Shown: positions 5,913-12,380 of the stretch, one piece after another
Position numbering within the stretch: the first letter of the stretch is position 1
How the letters are laid out: every line of letters begins with the position of its first letter
Assembly (NCBI GenBank): GCA_007127425.1
Contig: SKZJ01000327.1
Span: 1-12,380 of the forward strand
Source of the DNA: Wenzhouxiangella sp.
Lineage (GTDB): Bacteria > Pseudomonadota > Gammaproteobacteria > Xanthomonadales > Wenzhouxiangellaceae
Direction of reading: 5' to 3'
DNA length: 12,380 bases
Translations under genes and position numbers: made by a program
The notes under the pieces: model-generated
What the model saw: only the letters and a program-made list of their open reading frames with translations
Told to the model about the DNA's origin: nothing
Database searches by the model: none

Positions 5913-8282
5913 ATGGAATACCGGTTTGGCGACTTCATCCTCGACACGCGATCCGGCTCAGTCATCGGGCCGGCCGGCCCGATCATGCTCCGGCGCCAGA
6001 CCTTCAGGCTGCTCGAGGTGCTGCTTTCGCATGCACCCGAACTGCTCGATCGCAATACCCTGCTCGACGAGGCGTGGGGGCGCACGGCACTGTCGGCGAA
6101 CGTGCTGCCACAGGCCATCAGCGAACTACGTCATGCGCTGGGCGACAGCGCACAATCACCGCGCTACATCGAGACCCTGCACCGGCGCGGTTACCGTATC
6201 GTCTGTCCGGTCGAGATCGTCGACGAATCGGCGCTTGGGTCCGGCAACGGCACGGGTACCGTCGAGAAGTCATCCAGCACCCGATCTCCCGCTCTCTGGG
6301 TGGGCCTTGCCGCCTCGCTGGTGATTCTTCTGACCATGTCGTTACTTTGGTGGAAGGAAGCGGCCGACCGGCGCTGGCTGCATGGCGAGGCCGTGCCGGA
6401 AATCAGGGAACTGATGAAAACCGACCTGACCACGGCATGGCGCCGTGCCCGCGAGATTCGAGACACCGTCAGGCGCGACCCGATTCTCGAACAACTCTGG
6501 CTGGACCTGACTCTGCCGCTGGACCTGACCAGCGACCCCGAAGGCGCCCTGGTCGAGGTCAGGGGCTACCGTGAACTCGACCAGGACTGGATTGCGCTGG
6601 GCCACACACCCATTACCGAAGCCCGCCTGCCGATTGCCATGCTGCGCTTTCGCGTCTCGCTCGACGGTCATCGAACACTGGAATCCGCACCGGGCGTTCT
6701 GCCGGCGGCACAACCCTTCGTCCTGCACCCGCTGGAATCAGCACCCGAAGGCATGGTGCACGTCGAAGCCGGCCCCGTCACCTACATCGACCAGGCCCGT
6801 GATCTCCCGGCCTTCTGGATCGACCGGCTTGAAGTCACCAATGAACAGTATCGTCAGTTCATCGACGAAGGCGGCTACAGAAGACCGGAGTTCTGGCACC
6901 ATGCCGCTCATGAAAACGGCCGGGAGTTAAGTCACGATGAGCTCATCGCCCGCCTGGTCGATACCACCGGCATGCCGGGCCCTGCGACCTGGGCCATGGG
7001 CACCTACCCGGAGGGCCAGGGCGAGCATCCGGTCGAAGGTGTGAGCTGGTATGAAGCGGCCGCCTACGCCGAGTACGTCGGCAAGCAACTACCCACCGTC
7101 TTTCACTGGTATCGCGCCGCCGGACTGGGCACACCACAGCTTCAGCAATTCTCCGACATCCTGGTTCACAGCAACTTCAACAGCCGCGGCACCGTGCCCG
7201 TCGGCTCGCTCGACGGTCTCGGCCACAACGGCACGCTCGACATGGCCGGGAACGTCGCAGAGTGGTGTCTGAATGCCGACGGCGATCTCCACCACATTCT
7301 CGGCGGATCCTGGATGGAAACCGAGTATCGTTTCCGCGATCCCGAGGCGCGCCATCCGCTGGACCGTCGTCCCGGTTCGGGCATACGCCTGATCGTTCAG
7401 GAATCACCGATGACCGATGAGCTCCTGGCCGAGGTCCGCTTCCCCGAACGCGACCTGGCCGACCCGGTCGATGATGCCGCCTTCGCCATACTCGCACGCC
7501 AGTTCGACTACGATCCCCTGCCGCTGGAAGCCCGCATCGACGAGGTCGATCATGACCACCGCGACTGGCGCCGCGAGTGGGTGAGCTTTTCGGCCGGATA
7601 CCCGGGAGAACGTGTCATCGCCCAGGTCTTCCTGCCCCGCCACGTCGAGCCGCCCTACCAGACGGTCGTCTACTACCCGGCCGGAGACGTGCTCATGCTC
7701 GACTCCAGCCGCATCGCCGGACTGCATCACATCGAATTTTTTGTTCGCAGCGGCCGCGCCGTGGTCTACCCGGTCCTGCTGGGCACCCTGGAGCGCAAGC
7801 ACAATACGGCAAACGGCCCCATCGCGGCACGCAACCTGCTTGTCAACCAGGTCAAGGACCTTCGCCGCACCGTCGACTACCTGGAAACGCGCCCCGACAT
7901 CGACACCGATCGCTTACTGCTTTACGGCATCAGCTACGGGGGCATCCGTGCACCTTACGCACTGGCCGTGGAGCCACGCTTCAACGCCGCCATTGCCGTT
8001 TCGGCCGGCCTGATCAGCGCCGGGCGTTTGCCCGAAGACATGCGCCTGCAGAACTACCTGGCCCGCACCACCCTGCCGTTCCTGCTGATCAACGGACGCT
8101 ACGACTTCAACTTCCCGCCGGACACGTCGCAGACGCCCTACTTCGAAATGCTCGGCACCCCGGACCACAACAAGCATCACCTGGTCCTCGACTGGGGCCA
8201 CATCCCGCCTCACTTCACCGAAGTAATTCGCGCCTGCCTGGATTGGGCCGATCGCTGGCTCGGGCCGGTCGAGAAACCCTGA
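5913..8282 (+). CDS. Membrane-anchored winged-helix regulator fused to PEGA-like, FGE/SUMF1-like and alpha/beta hydrolase domains
   Basis: A 789-residue composite protein. Residues 2-99 are an OmpR/CadC-type winged helix (FGDFILDTRSG, QTFRLLEVLLSHAPELLDR, LPQAISELRHALGD, IETLHRRGYRIV). Residues 127-146 are a single transmembrane helix, so the rest should face the periplasm. Residues about 157-197 are helical and 198-258 PEGA-like (SDPEGALVEV, LGHTPITEARLP). Residues about 277-494 are an FGE/SUMF1-like domain (PEGMVHVEAG, FWIDRLEVTNEQYRQFI, HPVEGVSWYEAAAYAEYVG, LDMAGNVAEW, ILGGSW). Residues about 498-788 are an alpha/beta hydrolase with likely triad S674 (GISYGG), D731 (NGRYDF) and H763 (DWGHIPP). 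The FGE part lacks the C-terminal cysteine pair of true formylglycine-generating enzymes and so may sense or bind rather than oxidise. The ATG at 5913 is chosen over GTG 5907 from promoter position and family N-terminus. From memory, similar PEGA-FGE-hydrolase tails occur behind Ser/Thr kinase domains. It probably regulates transcription from the membrane; signal and targets are unknown, and divergent paralog B is the obvious candidate target. Confidence 0.92.
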   Translation: MEYRFGDFILDTRSGSVIGPAGPIMLRRQTFRLLEVLLSHAPELLDRNTLLDEAWGRTALSANVLPQAISELRHALGDSAQSPRYIETLHRRGYRIVCPVEIVDESALGSGNGTGTVEKSSSTRSPALWVGLAASLVILLTMSLLWWKEAADRRWLHGEAVPEIRELMKTDLTTAWRRAREIRDTVRRDPILEQLWLDLTLPLDLTSDPEGALVEVRGYRELDQDWIALGHTPITEARLPIAMLRFRVSLDGHRTLESAPGVLPAAQPFVLHPLESAPEGMVHVEAGPVTYIDQARDLPAFWIDRLEVTNEQYRQFIDEGGYRRPEFWHHAAHENGRELSHDELIARLVDTTGMPGPATWAMGTYPEGQGEHPVEGVSWYEAAAYAEYVGKQLPTVFHWYRAAGLGTPQLQQFSDILVHSNFNSRGTVPVGSLDGLGHNGTLDMAGNVAEWCLNADGDLHHILGGSWMETEYRFRDPEARHPLDRRPGSGIRLIVQESPMTDELLAEVRFPERDLADPVDDAAFAILARQFDYDPLPLEARIDEVDHDHRDWRREWVSFSAGYPGERVIAQVFLPRHVEPPYQTVVYYPAGDVLMLDSSRIAGLHHIEFFVRSGRAVVYPVLLGTLERKHNTANGPIAARNLLVNQVKDLRRTVDYLETRPDIDTDRLLLYGISYGGIRAPYALAVEPRFNAAIAVSAGLISAGRLPEDMRLQNYLARTTLPFLLINGRYDFNFPPDTSQTPYFEMLGTPDHNKHHLVLDWGHIPPHFTEVIRACLDWADRWLGPVEKP

Positions 8283-8371
8283 GCAACGAACGACTCGCAC
8301 GGCGACCGAACACCCGCTTGCGTTAGAATATGGGGTTGTTCCAATCGTCTCGAATTCACCAGGAGTCTTCC

Positions 8372-9349
8372 ATGAAAGAACCCGTGCGCATCGCCATTAC
8401 CGGCGCGGCCGGCCAGATCGGCTACCAGCTCTGCTTCCGTATTGCATCCGGCGGCATGTTCGGCCCCAACCAGCCGGTCATTCTGCAATTGCTGGAAATT
8501 CCGCCGGCCATCGACGCACTCAAGGGCGTGGTCATGGAACTCGAGGATGCCGCCTTTCCGATGCTGCACGGCATCGTCGCCACTACCGACCTGGATGAAG
8601 GCTTCAAGGACACTGACTACGCCATCCTGGTCGGCTCCAAGCCGCGCGGCCCGGGCATGGAACGCGCCGACCTGCTCTCCGAGAACGGCAAGATCTTCGG
8701 CCCGCAGGGCAAGAGCCTCAATGCCGTGGCCAGCCGCGACGTCAAGGTACTGGTGGTCGGCAACCCGGCCAACACCAATGCCCTGATCGCAAGCGCCAAC
8801 GCCCCGGACCTGCCGCCGGAGAACTTCACCGCCATGACGCGCCTGGACCACAATCGCGCACTGGCCCAGTTGGCCGAGAAGACCGGCCAGCACCACACGC
8901 TCATCAAGCAGATGATTATCTGGGGCAACCACTCCGCCACCCAGTACCCGGACCTGCACCACACCCTGGTCGGCGGCAAGCCCGCCCTCGATTCAGTGGA
9001 TCAGAAGTGGTACGAAAGCGTGTTCATTCCCACGGTGCAGCAGCGCGGTGCCGCCATCATCAAGGCCCGTGGTGCTTCCAGCGCCGCCAGTGCCGCCAGC
9101 GCGGCCATCGACCACATTCGCGACTGGGCACTGGGCACCGATGGAGACGACTGGGTCTCAATGGCCGTGCCCTCCGACGGCAGCTACGGCATCGAGCCGG
9201 GCGTGATCTACTCGTTCCCCTGCACCTGCGAAGACGGCCAATGGAAGATCGTGCCGGATCTCGAGATCGACGATTTCTCCCGCGAGCGCATGGATGCCAC
9301 CGACAAGGAACTGCGCGAAGAACGCGAAGCGGTTAAAGAGCTGCTCTGA
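8372..9349 (+). CDS. mdh: Malate dehydrogenase (type-2 MDH family)
   Basis: Interconverts malate and oxaloacetate with NAD in the TCA cycle. The 325 residues carry the Rossmann motif [11 protein letters not shown] (10-20), an acidic residue after beta-2 (E42 in LLEI) favouring NAD over NADP, the substrate arginines R92 and R98 in the mobile loop ([14 protein letters not shown]), NPANTN at 131-136, D159 and R162 in RLDHNRA, and the catalytic H187 in [12 protein letters not shown]. It belongs to the cytosolic-eukaryote/Thermus-like branch, not the shorter E. coli-type Mdh. The ATG at 8372 has AGGAG at 8361-8365 with 6-base spacing, so the longer frame from 8330 is rejected. A possible -10 (TAGAAT, 8324-8329) lacks a good -35. 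The last codons and stop lie inside a hairpin that is also the left end of an interspersed repeat. It converges with the barrel-protein gene. Confidence 0.97.
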   Translation: MKEPVRIAITGAAGQIGYQLCFRIASGGMFGPNQPVILQLLEIPPAIDALKGVVMELEDAAFPMLHGIVATTDLDEGFKDTDYAILVGSKPRGPGMERADLLSENGKIFGPQGKSLNAVASRDVKVLVVGNPANTNALIASANAPDLPPENFTAMTRLDHNRALAQLAEKTGQHHTLIKQMIIWGNHSATQYPDLHHTLVGGKPALDSVDQKWYESVFIPTVQQRGAAIIKARGASSAASAASAAIDHIRDWALGTDGDDWVSMAVPSDGSYGIEPGVIYSFPCTCEDGQWKIVPDLEIDDFSRERMDATDKELREEREAVKELL

Positions 9350-9359
9350 CGAGCAGCTC
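9338..9359. terminator. Perfect 9-bp hairpin containing the mdh stop codon
   Basis: GAGCTGCTC (9338-9346) pairs exactly with GAGCAGCTC (9351-9359) around a 4-base loop that holds TGA, the mdh stop. No T-tract follows on either strand, so intrinsic termination is doubtful; mRNA 3'-end protection is an alternative. The right arm is shared with repeat copy 2, while the left arm is partly mdh coding sequence. Confidence 0.4.
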
Positions 9360-9458
9360 GGGTAGAGGATGAGAGGGAAGACGGGAGAGGGAATGGGGAG
9401 TGCTTTACCCTCTCCCGTCTTCCCTCTTCCCCTCTCCCCGGCCGAACGCCGCCAGGCG
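9342..9458 (+). repeat. Palindromic interspersed repeat, copy 1
   Basis: About 100-115 bp also found at 10383-10497 in the same orientation. It begins TGCTCTGRCGAGCAGCTC, then a purine-rich arm, a short spacer and a pyrimidine-rich arm. The core inverted repeat is perfect over 20 bp (9372-9391 with 9408-9427, 16-base loop), and arms of about 32 bp (9360-9391 with 9408-9439) pair with a few mismatches. It lies between the convergent mdh and barrel genes, where a two-way terminator would be useful, and overlaps the last 8 bases of mdh. It has no coding capacity. A second small stem (9444-9450 with 9455-9461) follows, ending near the barrel-gene stop. Confidence 0.8.
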
Positions 9459-9466
9459 TTCAGGCC

Positions 9467-10249
9467 CTAAAACCTCCCCATCAATCCCAGGCTGAAGCGG
9501 CTGTCACCGAATTCGGGATTGCGCCATGCTGCCCTGGCGCTCACGTTTGGCGTGAAGAAGTACTGCGTATTGAACTCAAGGTCGGTACTTGAATTCCCAT
9601 GAGACACGGCAGTGCCGATTGACAGGTTGCGGGTCGGGTAATAATCCAGCCCGGTACCAAAAGCCGTACTGTCAGTATCGGTATTAAACACCAGGCCGCC
9701 GGTCACATTGATCGCACTGTCACCATCGAGCATCATCAGGTGCTTTACGCTTACATCGATGAGATCGGTACTGTCCGATACACGAAGCGAATGCCCCGGG
9801 AGATCCACAGTGGCCCTGTTCCTGGCGTGGGTCCAGCCCGCACTCACCCGCGTATTCTGCATCACCATCCAGCCGGCACGCGCCGAGTAGCTCTCGCCAC
9901 TCGAATTGAAGACATCATCGGATGCCGAAGTGCGTGACACACCGCCGGACAGATACAGATCACCACTGTAGTAATCAAAAGCGCCACTGATGGTATCGGC
10001 ACTCGTTTCCGTGTTGTAACCAACACCGAGTTCCAACCCCCTTGCGCGATTGAGGAATGCCGCTTCGGCCAATGGCCCGCGATCGGTGCTGACCGGATCG
10101 AGGTAGTAGCGGAATGCACCGCCCCATTGATGGCTCTCGGTCCAGCCGATCTCGGCCTCGCCCTGGTAATCGGAAGCACTTGCCGTACCCGCCGCAATTG
10201 CGGAAGACAGCAACACGGGAACGGTCATCAATCGCAAGCTTCTTGTCAT
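9467..10249 (-). CDS. Outer-membrane beta-barrel protein, putative porin
   Basis: The 260 residues have a signal peptide (MTRSLRL, a hydrophobic core, cleavage near ASA-SD) and a mature chain of alternating hydrophobic/polar strands rich in Gly, Ser, Asp and aromatics (for example FRYYLDPV, LELGVGYN, DLYLSGGVSRT, TRVSAGWTHARNR, AFGTGLDYYPTRNLSIGTAVSH, SARAAWRN). The chain ends FSLGLMGRF, with the terminal Phe typical of BAM-assembled barrels. FRYYLDPV followed by GPLAEAAFL resembles small putative porins I recall from other gammaproteobacteria. There are no cysteines in the mature part. The size suits a 10-12-strand barrel; the solute is unknown. The ATG at 10249 has GGAG (10260-10257) 7 bases upstream. 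The gene is bracketed by repeat copies 1 and 2, and its leader holds an inverted repeat at 10283-10321. Confidence 0.85.
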   Translation of the reverse strand: MTRSLRLMTVPVLLSSAIAAGTASASDYQGEAEIGWTESHQWGGAFRYYLDPVSTDRGPLAEAAFLNRARGLELGVGYNTETSADTISGAFDYYSGDLYLSGGVSRTSASDDVFNSSGESYSARAGWMVMQNTRVSAGWTHARNRATVDLPGHSLRVSDSTDLIDVSVKHLMMLDGDSAINVTGGLVFNTDTDSTAFGTGLDYYPTRNLSIGTAVSHGNSSTDLEFNTQYFFTPNVSARAAWRNPEFGDSRFSLGLMGRF

Positions 10250-10282
10250 TGGTTATCTCCATTGATTCGTCAACATGAAATA

Positions 10283-10321
10283 GCCAGCCAGGACGAGCAT
10301 AAGCACGCCATCCCGGCTGGC
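10283..10321 (-). promoter_or_regulatory. Inverted repeat in the 5' region of the barrel gene
   Basis: GCCAGCCAGG (10283-10292) and CCCGGCTGGC (10312-10321) pair at 9 of 10 positions, with a 19-base loop, 34 bases upstream of the start codon. It could be a leader hairpin or an operator. Porin mRNAs are often controlled in their leaders by small RNAs, but no such partner is visible here. Confidence 0.35.
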
Positions 10322-10382
10322 CGAGACGAACTTTGACAAACCCGATCTTCAGGAACTGTTTAGGGGGTGTTCAATGAGCATT

Positions 10383-10497
10383 TGCTCTGGCGAGCAGCTC
10401 CGGGTAGAGGATTAGAGGTAAGACGGGAGAGGGTAAACCACTGTCCAACCCTCTTCCCTCTTCCGTCTACCCCTCTCCCCGCCTGAATGCCACAGCG
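10383..10497 (+). repeat. Palindromic interspersed repeat, copy 2
   Basis: Second copy of the 9342-9458 element in the same orientation. Shared blocks include GCGAGCAGCTC, GGGTAGAGGAT, AAGACGGGAGAGGG and CCCCTCTCCCCG, then a diverged GCCTGAATGCC matching GGCCGAACGCC of copy 1. Its purine arm (10402-10433) and pyrimidine arm (10449-10480) still pair but with more mismatches than in copy 1, and the spacer sequence differs. It lies between the DAHP synthase gene and the codirectional barrel gene. Confidence 0.78.
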
Positions 10498-10519
10498 CGA
10501 GGAGGCCGCCCCCTCTGTC

Positions 10520-10551
10520 GTCCCGGAATCGGCGCAGCCGATATCCGGGAC
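10520..10551. repeat. REP-like GC-rich hairpin
   Basis: GTCCCGGA (10520-10527) pairs with TCCGGGAC (10544-10551), and inside it ATCGGC (10528-10533) pairs with GCCGAT (10537-10542): 14 paired bases, a single bulged A and a 3-base loop. No T-tract follows. The form is that of repetitive extragenic palindromes; copy number elsewhere in the genome is unknown from this window. Confidence 0.55.
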
Positions 10552-10601
10552 CTAGCACATTGCAGGTTCCACTCAAGCCTTGCGGAAACCCAGCCTGCGA
10601 G

Positions 10602-10649
10602 GTCCCGGCTCGGGGGCCGGGACGACGATCTAAGCGAGGGCCGGGACGA
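10602..10649. repeat. REP-like hairpin plus repeated half-site downstream of the DAHP synthase gene
   Basis: GTCCCGGC (10602-10609) pairs perfectly with GCCGGGAC (10616-10623). The right arm is repeated as GGGCCGGGACGA at both 10614-10625 and 10638-10649, 24 bases apart. It lies 33-82 bases beyond the DAHP synthase stop, so it may act as that gene's 3' end structure, without a U-tract. Its GTCCCGG core is shared with the hairpin at 10520-10551. Confidence 0.5.
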
Positions 10650-10681
10650 ACGACGGGGTTCTGGCGAGTCGCCGCAGGGGT

Positions 10682-12052
10682 TCAGGCCAGGCTTCGATGC
10701 TTCTGCACCACCCGCATCGACAACTCCAGCGCCTGTTCGTAGTTCAGGCGCGGATCGACGGTGGTCTTGTAGGCCCGCTTGAGGTCATCCTCGTCCAGTG
10801 CACGCGCACCACCGATGCACTCGGTGACATTCTCGCCGGTCAGTTCAAGGTGCACCCCGCCCAGGCGTGAACCGCTGGCGGCGTGGATGTCGAAGGACTG
10901 CTCGACCTCGGAAACGATGTTGGCAAAACGCCGCGTCTTGACCCCGCCGGAGGTGGACTCGGTATTGCCATGCATCGGATCGCACACCCACAACACCGGC
11001 GAACCGGTCTCGCGCACCGCCTCGATCAGCGGCGGCAGCTTGTCGGCGACCTGTCCGGCGCCCATGCGATGAATCAGCACCAGGCGCCCGGCCTCGTTGT
11101 CGGGATTGAGCGTGCGGATCAGCCCCTTGAGCCACGAACTCGTCATGCCGGGGCCGACCTTGATTCCTACCGGGTTGCGAATGCCGCGGAACATCTCCAC
11201 GTGCGCGCCGCCCAGGTCGGCCGTGCGCATGCCGATCCACGGGAAGTGCGTCGACAGGTTGAACCAGCCCCACTGGCGCGGCACCTGGCGCACCATGGAC
11301 TGCTCGTAGCCCAGGTGCAAGGCCTCGTGCGAGGTGAAAAAGTCCACCCGGCGCAGACTGCCTGGCCGCACCCCGGTAATCGTTTCCATGAAGCGCACCG
11401 AATGGCCGATGGAGTCGGCAATGCGATGAAACTCGGCCGCCAGCGGCGAATGCTCGACCCAGCCCAGATCCCAGTACTCGGGATGATGCAGGTCCGCGAA
11501 ACCACCGTCGACCAGGCCGCGCACGAAGTTCATGCTCATCGCCGAGCAGGCATGCGCCTGCAGCAGCCGCGTCGGATCGGGCCGACGTGCCTGTTCGGTA
11601 AATTCGGGTGCATTGACCAGGTCGCCACGGTAGCTCGGCAGGGTTACGCCGTCGCGGGTCTCGGTATCGCTGGAGCGCGGCTTGGCATACTGGCCGGCGA
11701 ACCGGCCAATGCGCACCACCGGCATTTCCATGCCGTGCAGCAGCACCAGCGACATCTGCAACAGCACTTTCAGGCGGTTGGCGACAATCGACGGCTCGCA
11801 CTCGTTGAACAGCTCGGCACAATCGCCGCCCTGCAGCACGAAGTGCTTACCGGCCTGGGCCTCGGCGATCTGGTCCTTGAGTGATGTAATCTCCCAGGAA
11901 GTCACCAGCGGCGGCATGCTCGACAGGCGCCGAAGCGTCCGTTCCAGTTCCAGTTCATCCGGATACGTGGCCTGCTGGCTCGCCGACTTCTGCTGCCAGG
12001 AGTCCGGTCTCCAGCCTTTCGCCGGGGTAATCGTCTTCAATCTTTCGCTCAT
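10682..12052 (-). CDS. aroG: Class II 3-deoxy-7-phosphoheptulonate (DAHP) synthase
   Basis: Condenses phosphoenolpyruvate with erythrose 4-phosphate, the first step of the shikimate pathway, in the cytoplasm. The 456 residues are full length for the plant/Mycobacterium-type class II enzyme. Metal ligands known from the M. tuberculosis enzyme (Cys87, His369, Glu411, Asp441) align with C78 (QGGDCAE), H361 (DPMHGNT), E403 (HLELTGENVTECIGG) and D433 (TTVDPRLNYEQ). Other signatures are RIGRFAGQYAKPRS (114-127), YRGD, KVGPGM and HRMGAGQVADKLP. It is unrelated in sequence to the E. coli AroF/G/H isozymes; the symbol follows mycobacterial usage and is not unique. The start at 12052 begins MSERLKTITPAKGWRPDSW as in the family. 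The Shine-Dalgarno is weak, and the dsbB stop is 19 bp upstream, so co-transcription with dsbB is likely. No biosynthetic cluster genes surround it, so a housekeeping role is expected. Confidence 0.97.
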   Translation of the reverse strand: MSERLKTITPAKGWRPDSWQQKSASQQATYPDELELERTLRRLSSMPPLVTSWEITSLKDQIAEAQAGKHFVLQGGDCAELFNECEPSIVANRLKVLLQMSLVLLHGMEMPVVRIGRFAGQYAKPRSSDTETRDGVTLPSYRGDLVNAPEFTEQARRPDPTRLLQAHACSAMSMNFVRGLVDGGFADLHHPEYWDLGWVEHSPLAAEFHRIADSIGHSVRFMETITGVRPGSLRRVDFFTSHEALHLGYEQSMVRQVPRQWGWFNLSTHFPWIGMRTADLGGAHVEMFRGIRNPVGIKVGPGMTSSWLKGLIRTLNPDNEAGRLVLIHRMGAGQVADKLPPLIEAVRETGSPVLWVCDPMHGNTESTSGGVKTRRFANIVSEVEQSFDIHAASGSRLGGVHLELTGENVTECIGGARALDEDDLKRAYKTTVDPRLNYEQALELSMRVVQKHRSLA

Positions 12053-12071
12053 GCCGCTTTACCGTTTGAAA

Positions 12072-12380
12072 TCAGGATCTTCTGGCCAACAATGCCCAAA
12101 ACATGACGGCCGTCAGCAAAACATACCACACCAGCGTCCACGCCGGCATCGACAATCCGATGAATTGCCAATCGACCTCGGCGCACTCGCCCGCGCCGGT
12201 AAAGGCCTCCTGCAGGATTTCCATGATCGGGTAGTCGAATTCCATCATGAAATACATGCCGGGGCCACAATCCGGCACCTGATCTGCGGGCAGGTTCTGC
12301 AGCCAGATATGGCGAGCTGCCGTGGTGATGCCCCACCCGGCGCCCGCGGCAAACGGCACCGCATACACCCATCGCCACCA
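12072..12380 (-). CDS. dsbB: Disulfide bond formation protein B, C-terminal 102 residues (start lies beyond right edge)
   Basis: Inner-membrane quinone reductase that reoxidises DsbA. The visible part contains the second periplasmic loop, with ARHIWLQNLPADQVPDCGPG and GECAEVDWQFIGLS; the two cysteines correspond to the loop pair (Cys104/Cys130 in E. coli) that interacts with DsbA. The last membrane helix (MPAWTLVWYVLLTAVMFWALL) and a basic tail RRS follow. The frame is open to base 12380, so the quinone-linked CXXC pair and the first helices are outside the window; the GTG at 12368 is an internal valine, not a start. The stop is 19 bp before the DAHP synthase gene. The linkage to exported proteins here with paired cysteines is suggestive only. 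Confidence 0.93.
   Translation of the reverse strand, partial: WWRWVYAVPFAAGAGWGITTAARHIWLQNLPADQVPDCGPGMYFMMEFDYPIMEILQEAFTGAGECAEVDWQFIGLSMPAWTLVWYVLLTAVMFWALLARRS

Larger units (their letters stand above)
10250..10681. other. 432-bp non-coding spacer packed with repeats
   Basis: Reading from the barrel gene outwards it holds the barrel gene's leader with a stem (10283-10321), repeat copy 2 (10383-10497), and GC-rich REP-like hairpins (10520-10551 and 10602-10649), ending at the DAHP synthase stop. No promoter with a matching -35/-10 pair was found; TTGTCA at 10333-10338 (minus) and TATGCT near 10297-10302 (minus) are weak candidates for the barrel gene. No credible small gene was seen on either strand. 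Confidence 0.6.

Noticed and set aside
8330..8371. Longer mdh start at 8330
   Set aside because: The ATG at 8372 has a well-spaced AGGAG and begins the family sequence; the extension does not look like MDH.
9066..9110. Ala/Ser repeat in mdh as a possible expansion
   Set aside because: This Ala/Ser-rich helix is normal for the type-2 MDH family.
12049..12378. Minus-strand frame of 109 codons overlapping dsbB
   Set aside because: The overlapping frame has clear DsbB sequence with the paired cysteines and a final membrane helix; this one is its shadow.

Overview
The window comes from a GC-rich (roughly 60-65 % by eye) Gram-negative chromosome. Housekeeping genes (BipA/TypA GTPase, acyl-CoA thioesterase II, a type-2 malate dehydrogenase, class II DAHP synthase, DsbB) are interleaved with secreted or envelope proteins. 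Together with an outer-membrane barrel, DsbB and the S8 protease style, the gene set suggests a gammaproteobacterium of the Xanthomonadales/Chromatiales-Wenzhouxiangella kind; this placement is inference from memory of families, not a search. No mobile-element genes, CRISPR array, tRNA or rRNA were seen.

Layout from the left: the N-terminal 225 codons of typA (minus strand, running off the left edge), preceded by a perfect 11-bp inverted repeat that overlaps a TATAAT box. Next comes a secreted 187-aa protein of unknown function (paralog A, minus). A divergent M14-type deacylase (plus) meets tesB (minus) tail to tail with 6 bp between stops. A strong Rho-independent terminator separates tesB from an exported subtilisin-like protease (minus). 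After a 293-bp spacer lies paralog B, another 187-aa exported protein clearly homologous to A.

Divergent from paralog B is the most unusual gene, a 789-aa plus-strand protein. It joins an OmpR/CadC-type winged-helix DNA-binding domain, one membrane helix, a PEGA-like segment, a formylglycine-generating-enzyme-like (FGE/SUMF1) domain and an alpha/beta hydrolase domain with an intact-looking Ser-Asp-His triad. The PEGA-FGE-hydrolase part resembles the extracytoplasmic half of certain Ser/Thr-kinase proteins; here a DNA-binding domain sits where the kinase would be. It has a good sigma-70-type promoter placed so close to the ATG that the mRNA would be nearly leaderless.

The right third carries mdh (plus) convergent with a beta-barrel outer-membrane protein (minus), then class II DAHP synthase (minus), and the C-terminal part of dsbB (minus, running off the right edge). 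dsbB and the DAHP synthase gene are 19 bp apart and probably co-transcribed. The barrel gene is bracketed by two direct copies of a ~100-bp purine/pyrimidine-asymmetric palindromic repeat, and the 432-bp spacer upstream of it also holds GC-rich REP-like hairpins.

The best candidates for something undescribed are the winged-helix/FGE/hydrolase receptor-like protein with its divergent paralog-B neighbour, and the ~100-bp palindromic repeat family. Everything else looks like ordinary core genome.
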